Numbered from the stretch's first letter, positions 34,146-42,029 are shown. The stretch is DNA of 46,194 nucleotides from Clostridiales bacterium (GCA_012521895.1 JAAYLK010000007.1:1-46194); one strand, 5' to 3'. The notes: generated by a model not told the origin, from the letters alone. Numbers and translations: made by a program.

Positions 34146-35753
34146 TTATGCTGCTTCCGTCAAATCCAGGTAGGCCTTGTCCGCGGTCCTGTTCAGATGG
34201 GCGTACAGCAGGGCGCCCAGCAGCAAGAAAAACAGGACACTCAAGAGCAAATACAACTGTACCGGGATGTGGTTCAAGGCGAAGATGTACAGGGCGGCCA
34301 GGCCCGCGGGCACCAGGAAGCCCAGGGTCATGGCCAGGAAGGTGCTCATGCTCTGCTTGACGGGCTCGGCCTCATTGCGCCAGGACAGCTTGGGAAAGCG
34401 CAGGTTGAGCGCAAGGCCCAGGAAGGCCGCGAAGGCCGAGGCCGCCAGCGGCAGGGCCAGTGTCAGCAGGAAGCTGATGAGGTCCAGTTTGAGGATGACG
34501 GCCAGCAACACGGACGATAGCACGATGGGCACCGCGCTGATGAGGATGTGTGTCAGCGCCTTGGCCATCAGGGACTGGATGGGCTTCACCGGCAGGCTTT
34601 GAATCAGCCACAGGTTCTTGCCTTCCAAGGACACCGAGGGGGCGGAGATGAAAGTGGAGGCGCTGAGCACGCACAGGATGAGCGCGCAGATGGGGCCCAG
34701 GAAGTCACCGCCCACGCCAAAGGTCGCGGTGATGGCGGTCAAGGTGTTCCTGTCAAACAGGAGGATGAGGGGCAGGGCCAGCATGAACAGCAGGCTGATG
34801 GCGGAATTCATCAGGTAGATGGGCTTGCCGAAAAACAGCCGCGCTTCCTTTGTGACCAGCGCCTTCATCGGGCTGCCCGCGCGCATCCGCCCGCCCTTGT
34901 AGACCGCCTTGCGCGCGCCGCGCTGATTGGTCAGCACATGGATGTAGTTGCGGCTGATGATGAGCATCAGCGCGCCAAAGGGCACCAGGCAAAAGAGGGC
35001 GAACAGCAGAAAACTGCTCAGGTCGCCATGCGCGATGCTCATACCGTAGTGGTAGGCCGGGGGAAGGGCGGACTGCACCGCCTTCGCGATTTCCTGGCCG
35101 CGGCTCACCAGGGAGTTCATCGCCTCCATCAGCTTGCTGTAGCCCCAGAAGTAGGCCGTCAGGAAGCCCAGGGACAGCACAATGGTGATGACGTTCTTGT
35201 GGCGGATGCGGTCTGACACCAATGACAGCAGCCAGCCCAACAGCATGGACAGCGCCATGGAGGGCAGTGGCAGCAACACCAGGGTCAGCAGGAAGATGAC
35301 AATCTGCGCCGCGCCGGCTTGCCCATACAGCAAAAACACGATGAACGCAGGCAGCAGGATGACCAGCTGGATGATCATTGCCATCAGGTACAGCGACAGC
35401 GTCCTGGCCAGCAGAATCTGCCCGGGCTTGAGGGGCAGGCTTAACAGCAAATCGTTGTCCTTTGCTTTAAACAGCATGCTCTGGGACAAAAAGACCGAGC
35501 CCATGAAGCTAAACAGGAAGCCGGCCAGCCCCGTGATGGCAAAATACATCCAGAGCAGGTTCATCGGGGCAAAGGAGTCCAGCATGTTTTTGAAGAAAAA
35601 GCCAAAGGAAAAACCCAGGGAGGCCAGGATGTACACGGCCAGCAGCGCCATCAGCACAAGGTTGCCCTTGGCTTTCTTTTTCTTGAGGGCGGTGCGGTTG
35701 TACATTGCCTGAAGGGCTGCCCGGGCCTGCACCTTCACCAGCGCATTAAGCAT
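34146..35753 (-). CDS. ABC transporter permease, about 12 membrane helices
   Basis: Integral membrane subunit of 535 residues for the ATPase encoded immediately upstream. Hydrophobic helices occur in two blocks of about six, separated by a cytoplasmic loop rich in basic residues (NQRGARKAVYKGGRMRAGSPMKALVTKEARLFFG, around residues 275-310). That layout is typical of large ABC-2-like exporters of Bacillota that function as one fused permease. ATG 35753 has GGAGG 6 bases upstream; a longer frame overlaps the ATPase gene and is not real. Substrate unknown. Confidence 0.88.
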   Translation of the reverse strand: MLNALVKVQARAALQAMYNRTALKKKKAKGNLVLMALLAVYILASLGFSFGFFFKNMLDSFAPMNLLWMYFAITGLAGFLFSFMGSVFLSQSMLFKAKDNDLLLSLPLKPGQILLARTLSLYLMAMIIQLVILLPAFIVFLLYGQAGAAQIVIFLLTLVLLPLPSMALSMLLGWLLSLVSDRIRHKNVITIVLSLGFLTAYFWGYSKLMEAMNSLVSRGQEIAKAVQSALPPAYHYGMSIAHGDLSSFLLFALFCLVPFGALMLIISRNYIHVLTNQRGARKAVYKGGRMRAGSPMKALVTKEARLFFGKPIYLMNSAISLLFMLALPLILLFDRNTLTAITATFGVGGDFLGPICALILCVLSASTFISAPSVSLEGKNLWLIQSLPVKPIQSLMAKALTHILISAVPIVLSSVLLAVILKLDLISFLLTLALPLAASAFAAFLGLALNLRFPKLSWRNEAEPVKQSMSTFLAMTLGFLVPAGLAALYIFALNHIPVQLYLLLSVLFFLLLGALLYAHLNRTADKAYLDLTEAA

Positions 35754-35754
35754 G

Positions 35755-36459
35755 CTAGTCCTCCAGCTCAAGGAAGACCTCTTCCAGGGATTCCTTGCCG
35801 CGCACGGCCTCCATGGTGCCTTCCACCACCAGCCTGCCGTCCTTGATGATGGCCACCTTGTCGCACAGCTTTTCGGCCACATCCAGCACGTGGGTGGAGA
35901 AGAAGACCGCGCCGCCGGCATCGCACAAGGTGCGCATCTTTTGCTTTAAGATGAAGGAGGCCTTGGGATCCAGCCCCGTGAAGGGCTCGTCCATCACCAG
36001 CAGCCTGGGTTCATGCATGAGCGCCGCGATCACGGCCAGCTTTTGCTTCATGCCATGGGAATAGGCGGAAATGGGCTGGGCCAGGTCATCGGTCAGGCTA
36101 AACTCGGCGCTTAAGGCCGTGATGCGCTCCTCGCGCTTTGCAATGCTCAACTGAAAGATGTCGGCGATGAAGTTCAGATACTTGATGCCGCTTAAAAACT
36201 CGTACAGGTCCGGGTTGTCCGGCAGGTAGGCGGTGAGGCGCTTGCAGGCCAGCGGCTCATCCTTCACAGAATGCCCGGCGATGTGCACCTCGCCGCTGTC
36301 AAAGCGCAGCAGGCCGCAGCAGGCCTTGATGGTGGTGGTTTTGCCCGCGCCGTTGTGGCCGATGAAGCCATAGATTTCACCGGGCCTGATGTGCAGGCTG
36401 AGGTCATCCACCGCTTTCTTGTCGCCATAGGATTTGTTCAGGTGTTCAATTCTAAGCAT
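35755..36459 (-). CDS. ABC exporter ATP-binding protein
   Basis: ATPase of 234 residues of the CcmA/NatA-like exporter group. Walker A IGHNGAGKTTTIK, Q-loop equivalent TAYLPDNPDLYEFL, signature YSHGMKQKLAVIAAL (SHGMK in place of SGGQ, usual in this group), Walker B LLVMDEPFTGLDP and switch STHVLDVAEKL. ATG 36459 is preceded by AGGAGG. It is the first gene of the leftward pair, one base from the permease. Confidence 0.93.
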   Translation of the reverse strand: MLRIEHLNKSYGDKKAVDDLSLHIRPGEIYGFIGHNGAGKTTTIKACCGLLRFDSGEVHIAGHSVKDEPLACKRLTAYLPDNPDLYEFLSGIKYLNFIADIFQLSIAKREERITALSAEFSLTDDLAQPISAYSHGMKQKLAVIAALMHEPRLLVMDEPFTGLDPKASFILKQKMRTLCDAGGAVFFSTHVLDVAEKLCDKVAIIKDGRLVVEGTMEAVRGKESLEEVFLELED

Positions 36460-36495
36460 GAGGGCCTCCTGAGCGTTCGTTTGAAACCATCCCCT

Positions 36496-36501
36496 ATCAT
36501 A
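36496..36501 (-). promoter_or_regulatory. candidate extended -10 for the ABC exporter
   Basis: On the - strand, TGG-TATGAT (TATGAT 36501-36496) has the TGn extension but no convincing -35. It lies 36 bases before the ATPase start. Confidence 0.4.
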
Positions 36502-36530
36502 CCATATGTACAGCAAGTTTTCTGTTTTGC

Positions 36531-36559
36531 TGGACAGCAACCGTCCCACCGGCTATAAT
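36531..36559 (+). promoter_or_regulatory. upstream promoter P1 of the hydrogenase operon
   Basis: TGGACA (36531-36536), 17-base spacer, perfect TATAAT (36554-36559), one mismatch to consensus overall. It points toward the hydrogenase operon 280 bases away. The -35 overlaps inverted motif A and the -10 overlaps a 17-base palindrome, so it appears to be tightly controlled. No gene was found in 36460-36838; the region is regulatory. Confidence 0.65.
36532..36548. promoter_or_regulatory. inverted motif, copy A
   Basis: GGACAG-CAA-CCGTCCCA. The same sequence with only the central triplet changed recurs at 36716-36732. Copy A covers the -35 of P1. Confidence 0.55.
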
Positions 36560-36574
36560 GGGCACAGTGCCCAT
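36558..36574. promoter_or_regulatory. 17-base perfect palindrome at P1 start site
   Basis: ATGGGCAC-A-GTGCCCAT, 8-base arms around one base. It overlaps the P1 -10 and the expected start of transcription, the typical place for a repressor. Confidence 0.6.
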
Positions 36575-36684
36575 ATCTGGTTTGTTTCCATCCGCGTTTG
36601 TATTCATTCCACCTGTTAAAAGGCCTTCCGGTGGATGATTTCCTTTGCCGGCAACAAGGTTTATCAAGGAATGACGCCCGGGCT

Positions 36685-36701
36685 TTGTCCAATTGGGACA
36701 A
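36685..36701. promoter_or_regulatory. inverted repeat TTGTCC-N5-GGACAA
   Basis: Six-base perfect arms around AATTG. It is the first unit of a 20-base periodic array (TCC at 36688, 36708, 36728; GGGACA at 36695, 36715). Confidence 0.55.
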
Positions 36702-36715
36702 TATCGTTCCACGCG

Positions 36716-36732
36716 GGACAGATGCCGTCCCA
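36716..36732. promoter_or_regulatory. inverted motif, copy B
   Basis: GGACAG-ATG-CCGTCCCA, matching copy A at 14 of 17 positions. It lies about 41 bases before the P2 -10. Confidence 0.55.
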
Positions 36733-36770
36733 TTCCCTTTTTCACAAGCCCTGTTCAATCTGTCGGGCTT

Positions 36771-36779
36771 TGATATAAT
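36771..36779 (+). promoter_or_regulatory. proximal promoter P2 of the hydrogenase operon
   Basis: Extended -10 TGA-TATAAT (TATAAT 36774-36779) with a poor -35 (CTGTTC at 36751-36756, 17-base spacer). A perfect extended -10 with a weak -35 suggests activator-dependent or regulated use. The first gene starts 60 bases downstream. Confidence 0.65.
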
Positions 36780-36838
36780 CATCCCGGATCGCCATTCACG
36801 CGCCCCCTCTGAAAGACATCAAAGACGGAGGACATAGC

Positions 36839-37309
36839 ATGAGACCGGTTTTCAAACCTGAACAACATGGCAGCGCAATCATCAACAGCGCCTTGAGCGA
36901 CGCCCAAACCACCCAGGTGATGCTGGGCGGCTTGAGCTTGCATCAAGTGGCGCAGGTGCTGGACGCGGAGGTGCTCACGGGGGAGGACCAGCTGGACCAG
37001 ACCGTCAAAAGCGCCTGCTGCTCGGATTTGATGAGCGATGTGCTGGCCTTTGTGCATGAGCGTGCCCTGCTGCTGACCGGCATCGCCAACGCCAACGTCA
37101 TCCGCACCGCGCAGATGCTGGACCTGGGCTGCCTGGTCTTTGTGCGCGGCAAGCGCCCGGATGAGGCCACCATCGCGATGGCGCGGGAGCTGGGCGTGGT
37201 GCTGCTAAGCGTCAACAAGACCATGTTCGTGTCCGCCGGTCTGCTCTACCAGGCCGGGCTGCGCGGCAGCCCCATGAAGTGGTCCTCCCGTGAGGGCGGC
37301 GCGCAGTAA
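36839..37309 (+). CDS. DRTGG-domain protein, hydrogenase operon
   Basis: Cytoplasmic protein of 156 residues ending in a DRTGG-type domain (about residues 30-140): LGGLSLHQVAQVLDAEVLTGEDQLDQTVKSACCSDLMSDVLAFVHERALLLTGIANANVIRTAQMLDLGCLVFVRGKRPDEATIAMARELGVVLLSVN-type sequence (given here in outline by its key motifs LTGIAN, FVRGKRPD and LLSVNKTMF). Such domains are thought to bind small ligands or nucleotides in regulatory proteins. GGAGGA at 36827-36832 supports ATG 36839. It overlaps the next gene at TAATG. First gene of the operon leading to hydA. Confidence 0.85.
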   Translation: MRPVFKPEQHGSAIINSALSDAQTTQVMLGGLSLHQVAQVLDAEVLTGEDQLDQTVKSACCSDLMSDVLAFVHERALLLTGIANANVIRTAQMLDLGCLVFVRGKRPDEATIAMARELGVVLLSVNKTMFVSAGLLYQAGLRGSPMKWSSREGGAQ

Positions 37310-37752
37310 TGCCCCATGATGTCTACCTGGTGGACCAGGGCGATTACGCCAATGCCGGCTCCGTCTCCGCCCACATCAAAAAGCGCTTGCTGGCGCTGGG
37401 TATCGACAAAGCCCTGGTGCGGCGCGTGGCCATCGCCTCCTTTGAGGCCGAGATGAACCTGGTCATCCATTCCTTTGGCGGCAAGATGGAGCTGGATGTG
37501 ACCGACGCCGCCATCACCCTGGAAGCCTATGACAAAGGCCCCGGAATTTCCAATGTGGAGCTGGCCAAGATGGAGGGCTTCTCCACCGCCGATGAGGAGG
37601 TGCGCAGCCGCGGCTTTGGCGCGGGCATGGGCTTGCCCAACATCGCGCGGGTCAGCGACCACTTCGTCCTGGCCAGCCGCCCGGGTGTTGGCACCCTGAT
37701 GGTAATCACCTTTACCCTGCATCCGGAACACAAGGAGGAGAACAAGGCATGA
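37309..37752 (+). CDS. stand-alone GHKL ATPase, anti-sigma-factor-like
   Basis: Protein of 147 residues resembling RsbT/RsbW serine kinases. The N-box reads EAEMNLVIHSFGG, the G1 box DKGPGI and the G2 box GFGAGMGLPNI. No histidine phospho-acceptor or transmembrane segment is present. It probably phosphorylates, or competes for, a protein partner encoded nearby. Overlaps both neighbours (TAATG, ATGA), so production is coupled to the DRTGG proteins. Confidence 0.85.
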   Translation: MPHDVYLVDQGDYANAGSVSAHIKKRLLALGIDKALVRRVAIASFEAEMNLVIHSFGGKMELDVTDAAITLEAYDKGPGISNVELAKMEGFSTADEEVRSRGFGAGMGLPNIARVSDHFVLASRPGVGTLMVITFTLHPEHKEENKA

Positions 37753-38093
37753 CGATAGAACTGGTGGCGCGCCTGGCCCAGGCGAACATCCTGGCGCATG
37801 GCGACCACGCGCGGGACGTCACCTGCGGCTACGCCTGCGACCTGCTGTCCTGGGTGATGGCCAGGGGGCAAAAGGGCATGGCCTGGGTGACGGTGCAAAC
37901 CCACCTCAACGTCATCGCGGTGGCCAGCCTGCATGAGATGGCCTGCGTGCTGCTGCCGGACGGCCTTGAGATGGAAGGCGCGGTGCTGGAGAAAGCCCGG
38001 GAAGAGGGCATCGCCGTGCTGTCCTCCCCGCTGTCCGCCTACCGCCTGTGCGGATTGCTTTACCAAAACGGCTTGCATGACCTGCCCGGATGA
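37749..38093 (+). CDS. second DRTGG-like protein, hydrogenase operon
   Basis: Small cytoplasmic protein of 114 residues related to the DRTGG domain of the gene at 36839 (shared layout: CGYACDLLSWVMA, AWVTVQTHLNVIAVASLHEMACVLL, EKAREEGIAVLSSPLSAYRLCGLLYQNGL). It consists of the domain alone. Starts inside the GHKL ATPase stop and overlaps the PHP gene (ATGA). The alternation DRTGG-GHKL-DRTGG suggests a switch made of ligand sensors and a kinase. Confidence 0.78.
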   Translation: MTIELVARLAQANILAHGDHARDVTCGYACDLLSWVMARGQKGMAWVTVQTHLNVIAVASLHEMACVLLPDGLEMEGAVLEKAREEGIAVLSSPLSAYRLCGLLYQNGLHDLPG

Positions 38094-38779
38094 AGCTGGC
38101 CTACGACCTCCACCTGCATTCCTGCCTGTCCCCCTGCGCAAGCGAGGACATGACGCCGCAGAACGTCTGCCGGATGGCAAGGCTCAACGGCCTGGACCTC
38201 ATCGCGCTGACGGACCACAACACGGGCGGCAACCTGAAAGCCTTTGACCAGGCGGCCCGGGAACACGGCCTGCTCTTCCTGCCGGGGATGGAATTGTGCA
38301 CGGCGGAGGAGGTGCACCTTCTGGCCTACTTCCCCTCCCTGGAAGCCGCGCTGGAAGCGGATGCCCGCCTGCCCCATCTGCGCGGCAGCATGAAAAACCG
38401 CCCGGACTATTTCGGACAGCAGACCCTGGTGGACCACCGGGACAGGGTTTTGGGCCAGGAAGAAGCCTTCCTGCTGGGGGCGCTGGCCACAAGCCTGGAG
38501 GAAACCGTCTCCTGGATTACGTCCTTTCATGGGGTGGCGGTGCCCGCGCACATCCACCGCAGCTACGGCCTGGTTCAGGTGCTGGGCTTCATCCCGCAAA
38601 GCGCGGGCTTCCGTGCCGTAGAAGCCGGCCCCAAAGACCAAATTGATGAAAACTACCTGGTGCTCCACTCCTCAGACGCCCATGAGCTGGGCCTGATCGC
38701 CCAAAAGGAACACTTGATCTCCGCGGAAAAAAACCTCGACAGCATCATCAGCACGCTTCAATACGGGATTACCGTTTGA
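38090..38779 (+). CDS. PHP-domain phosphoesterase
   Basis: Predicted metal-dependent phosphoesterase of 229 residues. The PHP metal ligands are complete: DLHLHS (near residue 6), LTDHNT, the Glu in GMELCTAEE, HLLAYFP, AHIHRS and the C-terminal SSDAHELG. The substrate may be a nucleotide, a histidinol-phosphate-like compound or a small signalling phosphate. It lies between sensor/kinase-like genes and the hydrogenase subunits with ATGA coupling upstream, pointing to a regulatory or cofactor role in hydrogenase function rather than histidine or DNA metabolism. Confidence 0.88.
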   Translation: MKLAYDLHLHSCLSPCASEDMTPQNVCRMARLNGLDLIALTDHNTGGNLKAFDQAAREHGLLFLPGMELCTAEEVHLLAYFPSLEAALEADARLPHLRGSMKNRPDYFGQQTLVDHRDRVLGQEEAFLLGALATSLEETVSWITSFHGVAVPAHIHRSYGLVQVLGFIPQSAGFRAVEAGPKDQIDENYLVLHSSDAHELGLIAQKEHLISAEKNLDSIISTLQYGITV

Positions 38780-38808
38780 ACATAGGCCCCAAGGAAAGGA
38801 AGGACAGC

Positions 38809-39279
38809 ATGGTGGAAAAGACGGAACAGATGAAGGCCTTGCGCGAGGTCATTGCCCGGCACAAGGACGAGAAGGGCCCCTTGATGCCCGTGATGCAGGA
38901 AGCCCAGAAAATCTTTGGCTACCTGCCCCAGGATGTACAGATCGTCATTGCCGAAGGGCTGGGGCTGACGCTGAGCGAGGTCTATGGCGTGGCCACCTTC
39001 TACTCCCAGTTCTCCCTCCAGCCCAAGGGCGAGCACGTCATCAGCGTGTGCATGGGCACGGCATGCTATGTCAAGGGCGCCCAGGCGGTGCTGGACAAGC
39101 TGGCGTCCTCCCTGGGCGTTGAGCCTGGTGAGACCACCAAGGATGGCAAGTTCACCCTGGTGGCCACCCGCTGCCTGGGCGCTTGCGGCCTGGCGCCTGT
39201 TCTGACTGTGGATGAGGATGTGCATGGCCGCGTCACGCCCGATGATGTGCCCATGATCCTGTCGCGGTACGAGGACTGA
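38809..39279 (+). CDS. hydC: NuoE/HydC-like [2Fe-2S] hydrogenase subunit
   Basis: Electron-transfer subunit of 156 residues related to NuoE and the HydC/HndA subunit of NAD-linked hydrogenases. The thioredoxin-like [2Fe-2S] site is given by CMGTACYVKGA and CLGACGLAPV; YGVATFYSQFSLQPKG is characteristic. ATG 38809 follows a strong AAGGAAAGGAAGG; the upstream TTG at 38776 overlapping the PHP stop is an alternative. Part of the trimeric hydrogenase with HydB and HydA. Confidence 0.95.
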   Translation: MVEKTEQMKALREVIARHKDEKGPLMPVMQEAQKIFGYLPQDVQIVIAEGLGLTLSEVYGVATFYSQFSLQPKGEHVISVCMGTACYVKGAQAVLDKLASSLGVEPGETTKDGKFTLVATRCLGACGLAPVLTVDEDVHGRVTPDDVPMILSRYED

Positions 39280-39833
39280 TGCGCGACCTGTCCCTGCACC
39301 TGATGGACCTGGCGCAAAACAGCCTCACTGCCGGGGCCACCGCGATTGACATCAGGTTTGTCAAGGAGCAAGGGCAGCTGCTGAGCATGGTGGTTGCCGA
39401 CAACGGCTGCGGCATGGACGGGGAGACGCTGCAAAAAGCCCTCAGCCCCTTTGGCACCAGCCGGATTACGCGCAAAATCGGCCTGGGCATCCCGCTGACA
39501 CGGGAACACTGCCTGATGAGCGGCGGCAGGTTTGACATCAAAAGCGCTCCCGGGCAGGGAACGGTGGTGGAAGCCGGTTTTGATTTAAACCACCTTGACT
39601 GCCCGCCCACGGGCGACATCGCCCAGACCCTGCTGCTGCTGATCACCGCCAACCCCGAAGCGCCGGAATGGCGCATCCGCTTTACCCGTGATGGGGACAG
39701 CCATCAGCTGGACACACGCCAGGTGAAAAATGCGCTTTCAGGCATCTCCCTCAACGCCCCGGAAGTCATCACCTGGCTGGACGACACCTTAAAAGACCTG
39801 GTCAAAGGATTTTTTGAAGGAGTGGAAGCATGA
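39279..39833 (+). CDS. GHKL ATPase lacking phospho-acceptor domain
   Basis: Protein of 184 residues annotated in relatives as a sensor kinase. It contains the HATPase core (DLAQNSLTAGATAIDIRF N-box, VADNGCGMD G1, FGTSRITRKIGLGIPLTREHC G2 region) but no HisKA, PAS or membrane segments. The C-terminal 80 residues have no recognised domain. Located between the hydC-like and HndB-like genes with 1-base and ATGA overlaps, a position found in other clostridial hydrogenase operons. Probable regulator of hydrogenase level or assembly; target unknown. Confidence 0.83.
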   Translation: MRDLSLHLMDLAQNSLTAGATAIDIRFVKEQGQLLSMVVADNGCGMDGETLQKALSPFGTSRITRKIGLGIPLTREHCLMSGGRFDIKSAPGQGTVVEAGFDLNHLDCPPTGDIAQTLLLLITANPEAPEWRIRFTRDGDSHQLDTRQVKNALSGISLNAPEVITWLDDTLKDLVKGFFEGVEA

Positions 39834-40228
39834 AGTCTTTGAGTGAACTGGAACAAATCCGAAAGCAAACCCTGGAGCGCATCCAGATGCGCAAGGAAGA
39901 CCGGGAAAACGAGGCGCGCGTGGTGGTGGGCATGGCCACCTGCGGCATCGCCGCCGGCGCCCGGCCTGTGATGATGGCCTTTGTGACGGAGGCGTCCCGC
40001 CGCAAGCTTTCCAATGTCACCGTGTCCCAGACCGGCTGCATCGGCACCTGCCGCTTTGAGCCCATGGCCGATGTCTTTCTGCCTGACCAGGAGAAGGTGA
40101 CCTATGTGAACCTGGATGAACAAAAGGCGCGCCGCATCGTGGCGGAGCACATCGTCAACGGCAAGCCGGTGTATGAGTACACCATCACCGCCGCCATGGG
40201 CGTCAACACGAGGGGGAATGAACAATGA
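39830..40228 (+). CDS. HndB-like (2Fe-2S) ferredoxin-domain protein
   Basis: Protein of 132 residues of the HndB family of NADP/NAD-linked hydrogenases: GMATCGIAAGARPVM, QTGCIGTCRFEPMADVFLP and the ending RIVAEHIVNGKPVYEYT. Only three cysteines align with the usual four-cysteine [2Fe-2S] site (one in the first motif, two in the second), so cluster ligation may be incomplete or involve another residue; I believe this is common to the family. Translationally coupled to genes on both sides. Confidence 0.9.
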   Translation: MKSLSELEQIRKQTLERIQMRKEDRENEARVVVGMATCGIAAGARPVMMAFVTEASRRKLSNVTVSQTGCIGTCRFEPMADVFLPDQEKVTYVNLDEQKARRIVAEHIVNGKPVYEYTITAAMGVNTRGNEQ

Positions 40229-42018
40229 GCATCTACCGTTCCCATGTTCTGGTCTGCGGCGGCACCGGCTGCACCTCCTCCGGCTCTGAAAAGCTGGTGG
40301 AAGCCTTCCTGGAGCAGCTGAAGCTGCACCAACTTGACAAGGAAATTTCCGTCGTCAAGACCGGCTGCTTTGGCCTGTGCGCCGAGGGCCCGGTGGTGAT
40401 TGTCTACCCGGAGGGCACCTTCTACGCCCGCGTCAAGCAGGAGGATGTCACCGAAATCGTGCGCGAGCACCTGCTCAAGGGCCGCATCGTGCGTCACCTG
40501 GTCTACCACGAGCACGAGGAGGGCGCGCAAAACCACCTGTCGCTCAACGACATCGAGTTTTACAAGCACCAGACCCGTGTGGCGTTGCGCAACTGCGGCG
40601 TGATTGACCCGGAAAACATCGATGAGTACATCGCCTTTGACGGCTACAAGGCCCTGGGCAAGGCTCTGGGCGAGATGAGCCCCCAGCAGGTGATTGACCT
40701 GTTGAAGGAGTCCGGCCTGCGCGGGCGCGGGGGCGGCGGCTTCCCCACGGGCCTGAAATGGCAATTGTGCGCCAAGACGGTGTCGGATAAAAAATATGTC
40801 ATCTGCAATGCCGACGAGGGCGACCCCGGCGCCTTCATGGACCGCAGCGTGCTGGAGGGCGACCCCCACGCGGTGCTGGAGGCCATGGCCATCAACGGCT
40901 ACGCCATCGGCTCTGACGAGGGCTATATCTACGTGCGCGCCGAGTACCCCATCGCAGTGAAGCGCCTGCAGATTGCCATCGGGCAGGCCCGCAACTACGG
41001 CCTGCTGGGCAAGAACATCCTGGGCATGGGCTTCAATTTTGATGTGCACATCCGCCTGGGCGCCGGCGCCTTTGTCTGCGGCGAGGAGACCGCCCTCATG
41101 ACCAGCATCGAGGGCAAGCGCGGCGAGCCCACGCCCAAGCCGCCCTATCCCGCGGAAGTAGGCCTCTTTGGCAAGCCCAGCAACATCAACAACGTGGAAA
41201 CCCTGGCCAACATCCCGCAAATTCTCATCAAGGGCCCCGAGTGGTTCCGCTCCATGGGCACCCAGCGCTCCCCGGGCACCAAGGTCTTCGCCCTGGGCGG
41301 CAAGATCAACAACACGGGCCTGGTGGAGGTGCCCATGGGCACGCCGCTATCCAAAGTCATCTACGACATCGGCGGGGGCATCCCCAACAGCAAGCGCTTC
41401 AAGGCCGTGCAGACCGGCGGCCCCTCCGGCGGCTGCATCCCCGAATCCCTGATTGATGTGCCCATTGAGTACGACTCCCTGGTCCAGATTGGCTCCATGA
41501 TGGGCTCGGGCGGCATGATTGTCATGGACGAGGACAACTGCATGGTGGACATCGCCCGCTTCTTCCTGGATTTCACGGTGGATGAGTCCTGCGGCAAGTG
41601 CACCCCCTGCCGGGTGGGCACCCGGCGGATGCTGGAGATTTTGAACCGCATCGTCTCCGGCAAGGGTGAGGAAGAAGACCTGGAAAAGCTGGACATCCTG
41701 TGCGAATCCATCAAGGACACGGCCCTGTGCGGCCTGGGGCAGACCGCGCCTAACCCGGTGCTGTCCACCCTGCGCTATTTCCGGGATGAATACGAGGCCC
41801 ACATCCGCGAAAAACGCTGCCCGGCCCACCACTGCAAGGACCTGCTGCACCTGGAAATCACCGACAAATGCCGCGGCTGCACCGCCTGCTCCCGGGTCTG
41901 CCCCGTTGGCGCCATCACGGGTGAGGCGCGCAGCCAGCACCACATTGACGTGGACAAGTGCATCAAGTGCGATTCCTGCTTCAACAAGTGCCACTTTGAC
42001 GCCATTATCAAGGTTTGA
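40225..42018 (+). CDS. hydB: NADH-oxidising hydrogenase subunit (NuoF/HydB)
   Basis: Flavoprotein subunit of 597 residues that exchanges electrons between NAD(H), ferredoxin and HydA. Domain order: N-terminal [2Fe-2S] thioredoxin-like domain (CGGTGCTSSGSEKL, CFGLCAEGP; about residues 10-95), the NuoF core with FMN motif GRGGGGFPTGLKW, NADH-binding region (YVICNADEGDPGAFMDR), the [4Fe-4S] site CGKCTPCRVG, and a C-terminal double [4Fe-4S] ferredoxin (CRGCTACSRVCPVGAI, CIKCDSCFNKC). This five-cluster layout is that of bifurcating HydB/HndC. Coupled to the upstream gene by ATGA. Confidence 0.97.
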   Translation: MSIYRSHVLVCGGTGCTSSGSEKLVEAFLEQLKLHQLDKEISVVKTGCFGLCAEGPVVIVYPEGTFYARVKQEDVTEIVREHLLKGRIVRHLVYHEHEEGAQNHLSLNDIEFYKHQTRVALRNCGVIDPENIDEYIAFDGYKALGKALGEMSPQQVIDLLKESGLRGRGGGGFPTGLKWQLCAKTVSDKKYVICNADEGDPGAFMDRSVLEGDPHAVLEAMAINGYAIGSDEGYIYVRAEYPIAVKRLQIAIGQARNYGLLGKNILGMGFNFDVHIRLGAGAFVCGEETALMTSIEGKRGEPTPKPPYPAEVGLFGKPSNINNVETLANIPQILIKGPEWFRSMGTQRSPGTKVFALGGKINNTGLVEVPMGTPLSKVIYDIGGGIPNSKRFKAVQTGGPSGGCIPESLIDVPIEYDSLVQIGSMMGSGGMIVMDEDNCMVDIARFFLDFTVDESCGKCTPCRVGTRRMLEILNRIVSGKGEEEDLEKLDILCESIKDTALCGLGQTAPNPVLSTLRYFRDEYEAHIREKRCPAHHCKDLLHLEITDKCRGCTACSRVCPVGAITGEARSQHHIDVDKCIKCDSCFNKCHFDAIIKV

Positions 42019-42029
42019 CGGAGGACAGC

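Noticed and set aside
36600..36655. Possible riboswitch or leader RNA between P1 and P2
   Set aside because: A weak TCCACC/GGTGGA pair and a TTGCCGGCAA palindrome are present, but they do not match any riboswitch or attenuator I know and there is no T-tract.
36685..36701. TTGTCC-N5-GGACAA considered as a Rex operator
   Set aside because: Rex sites are TTGTTAA-type with TTAACAA arms; the arms here differ at several central positions.
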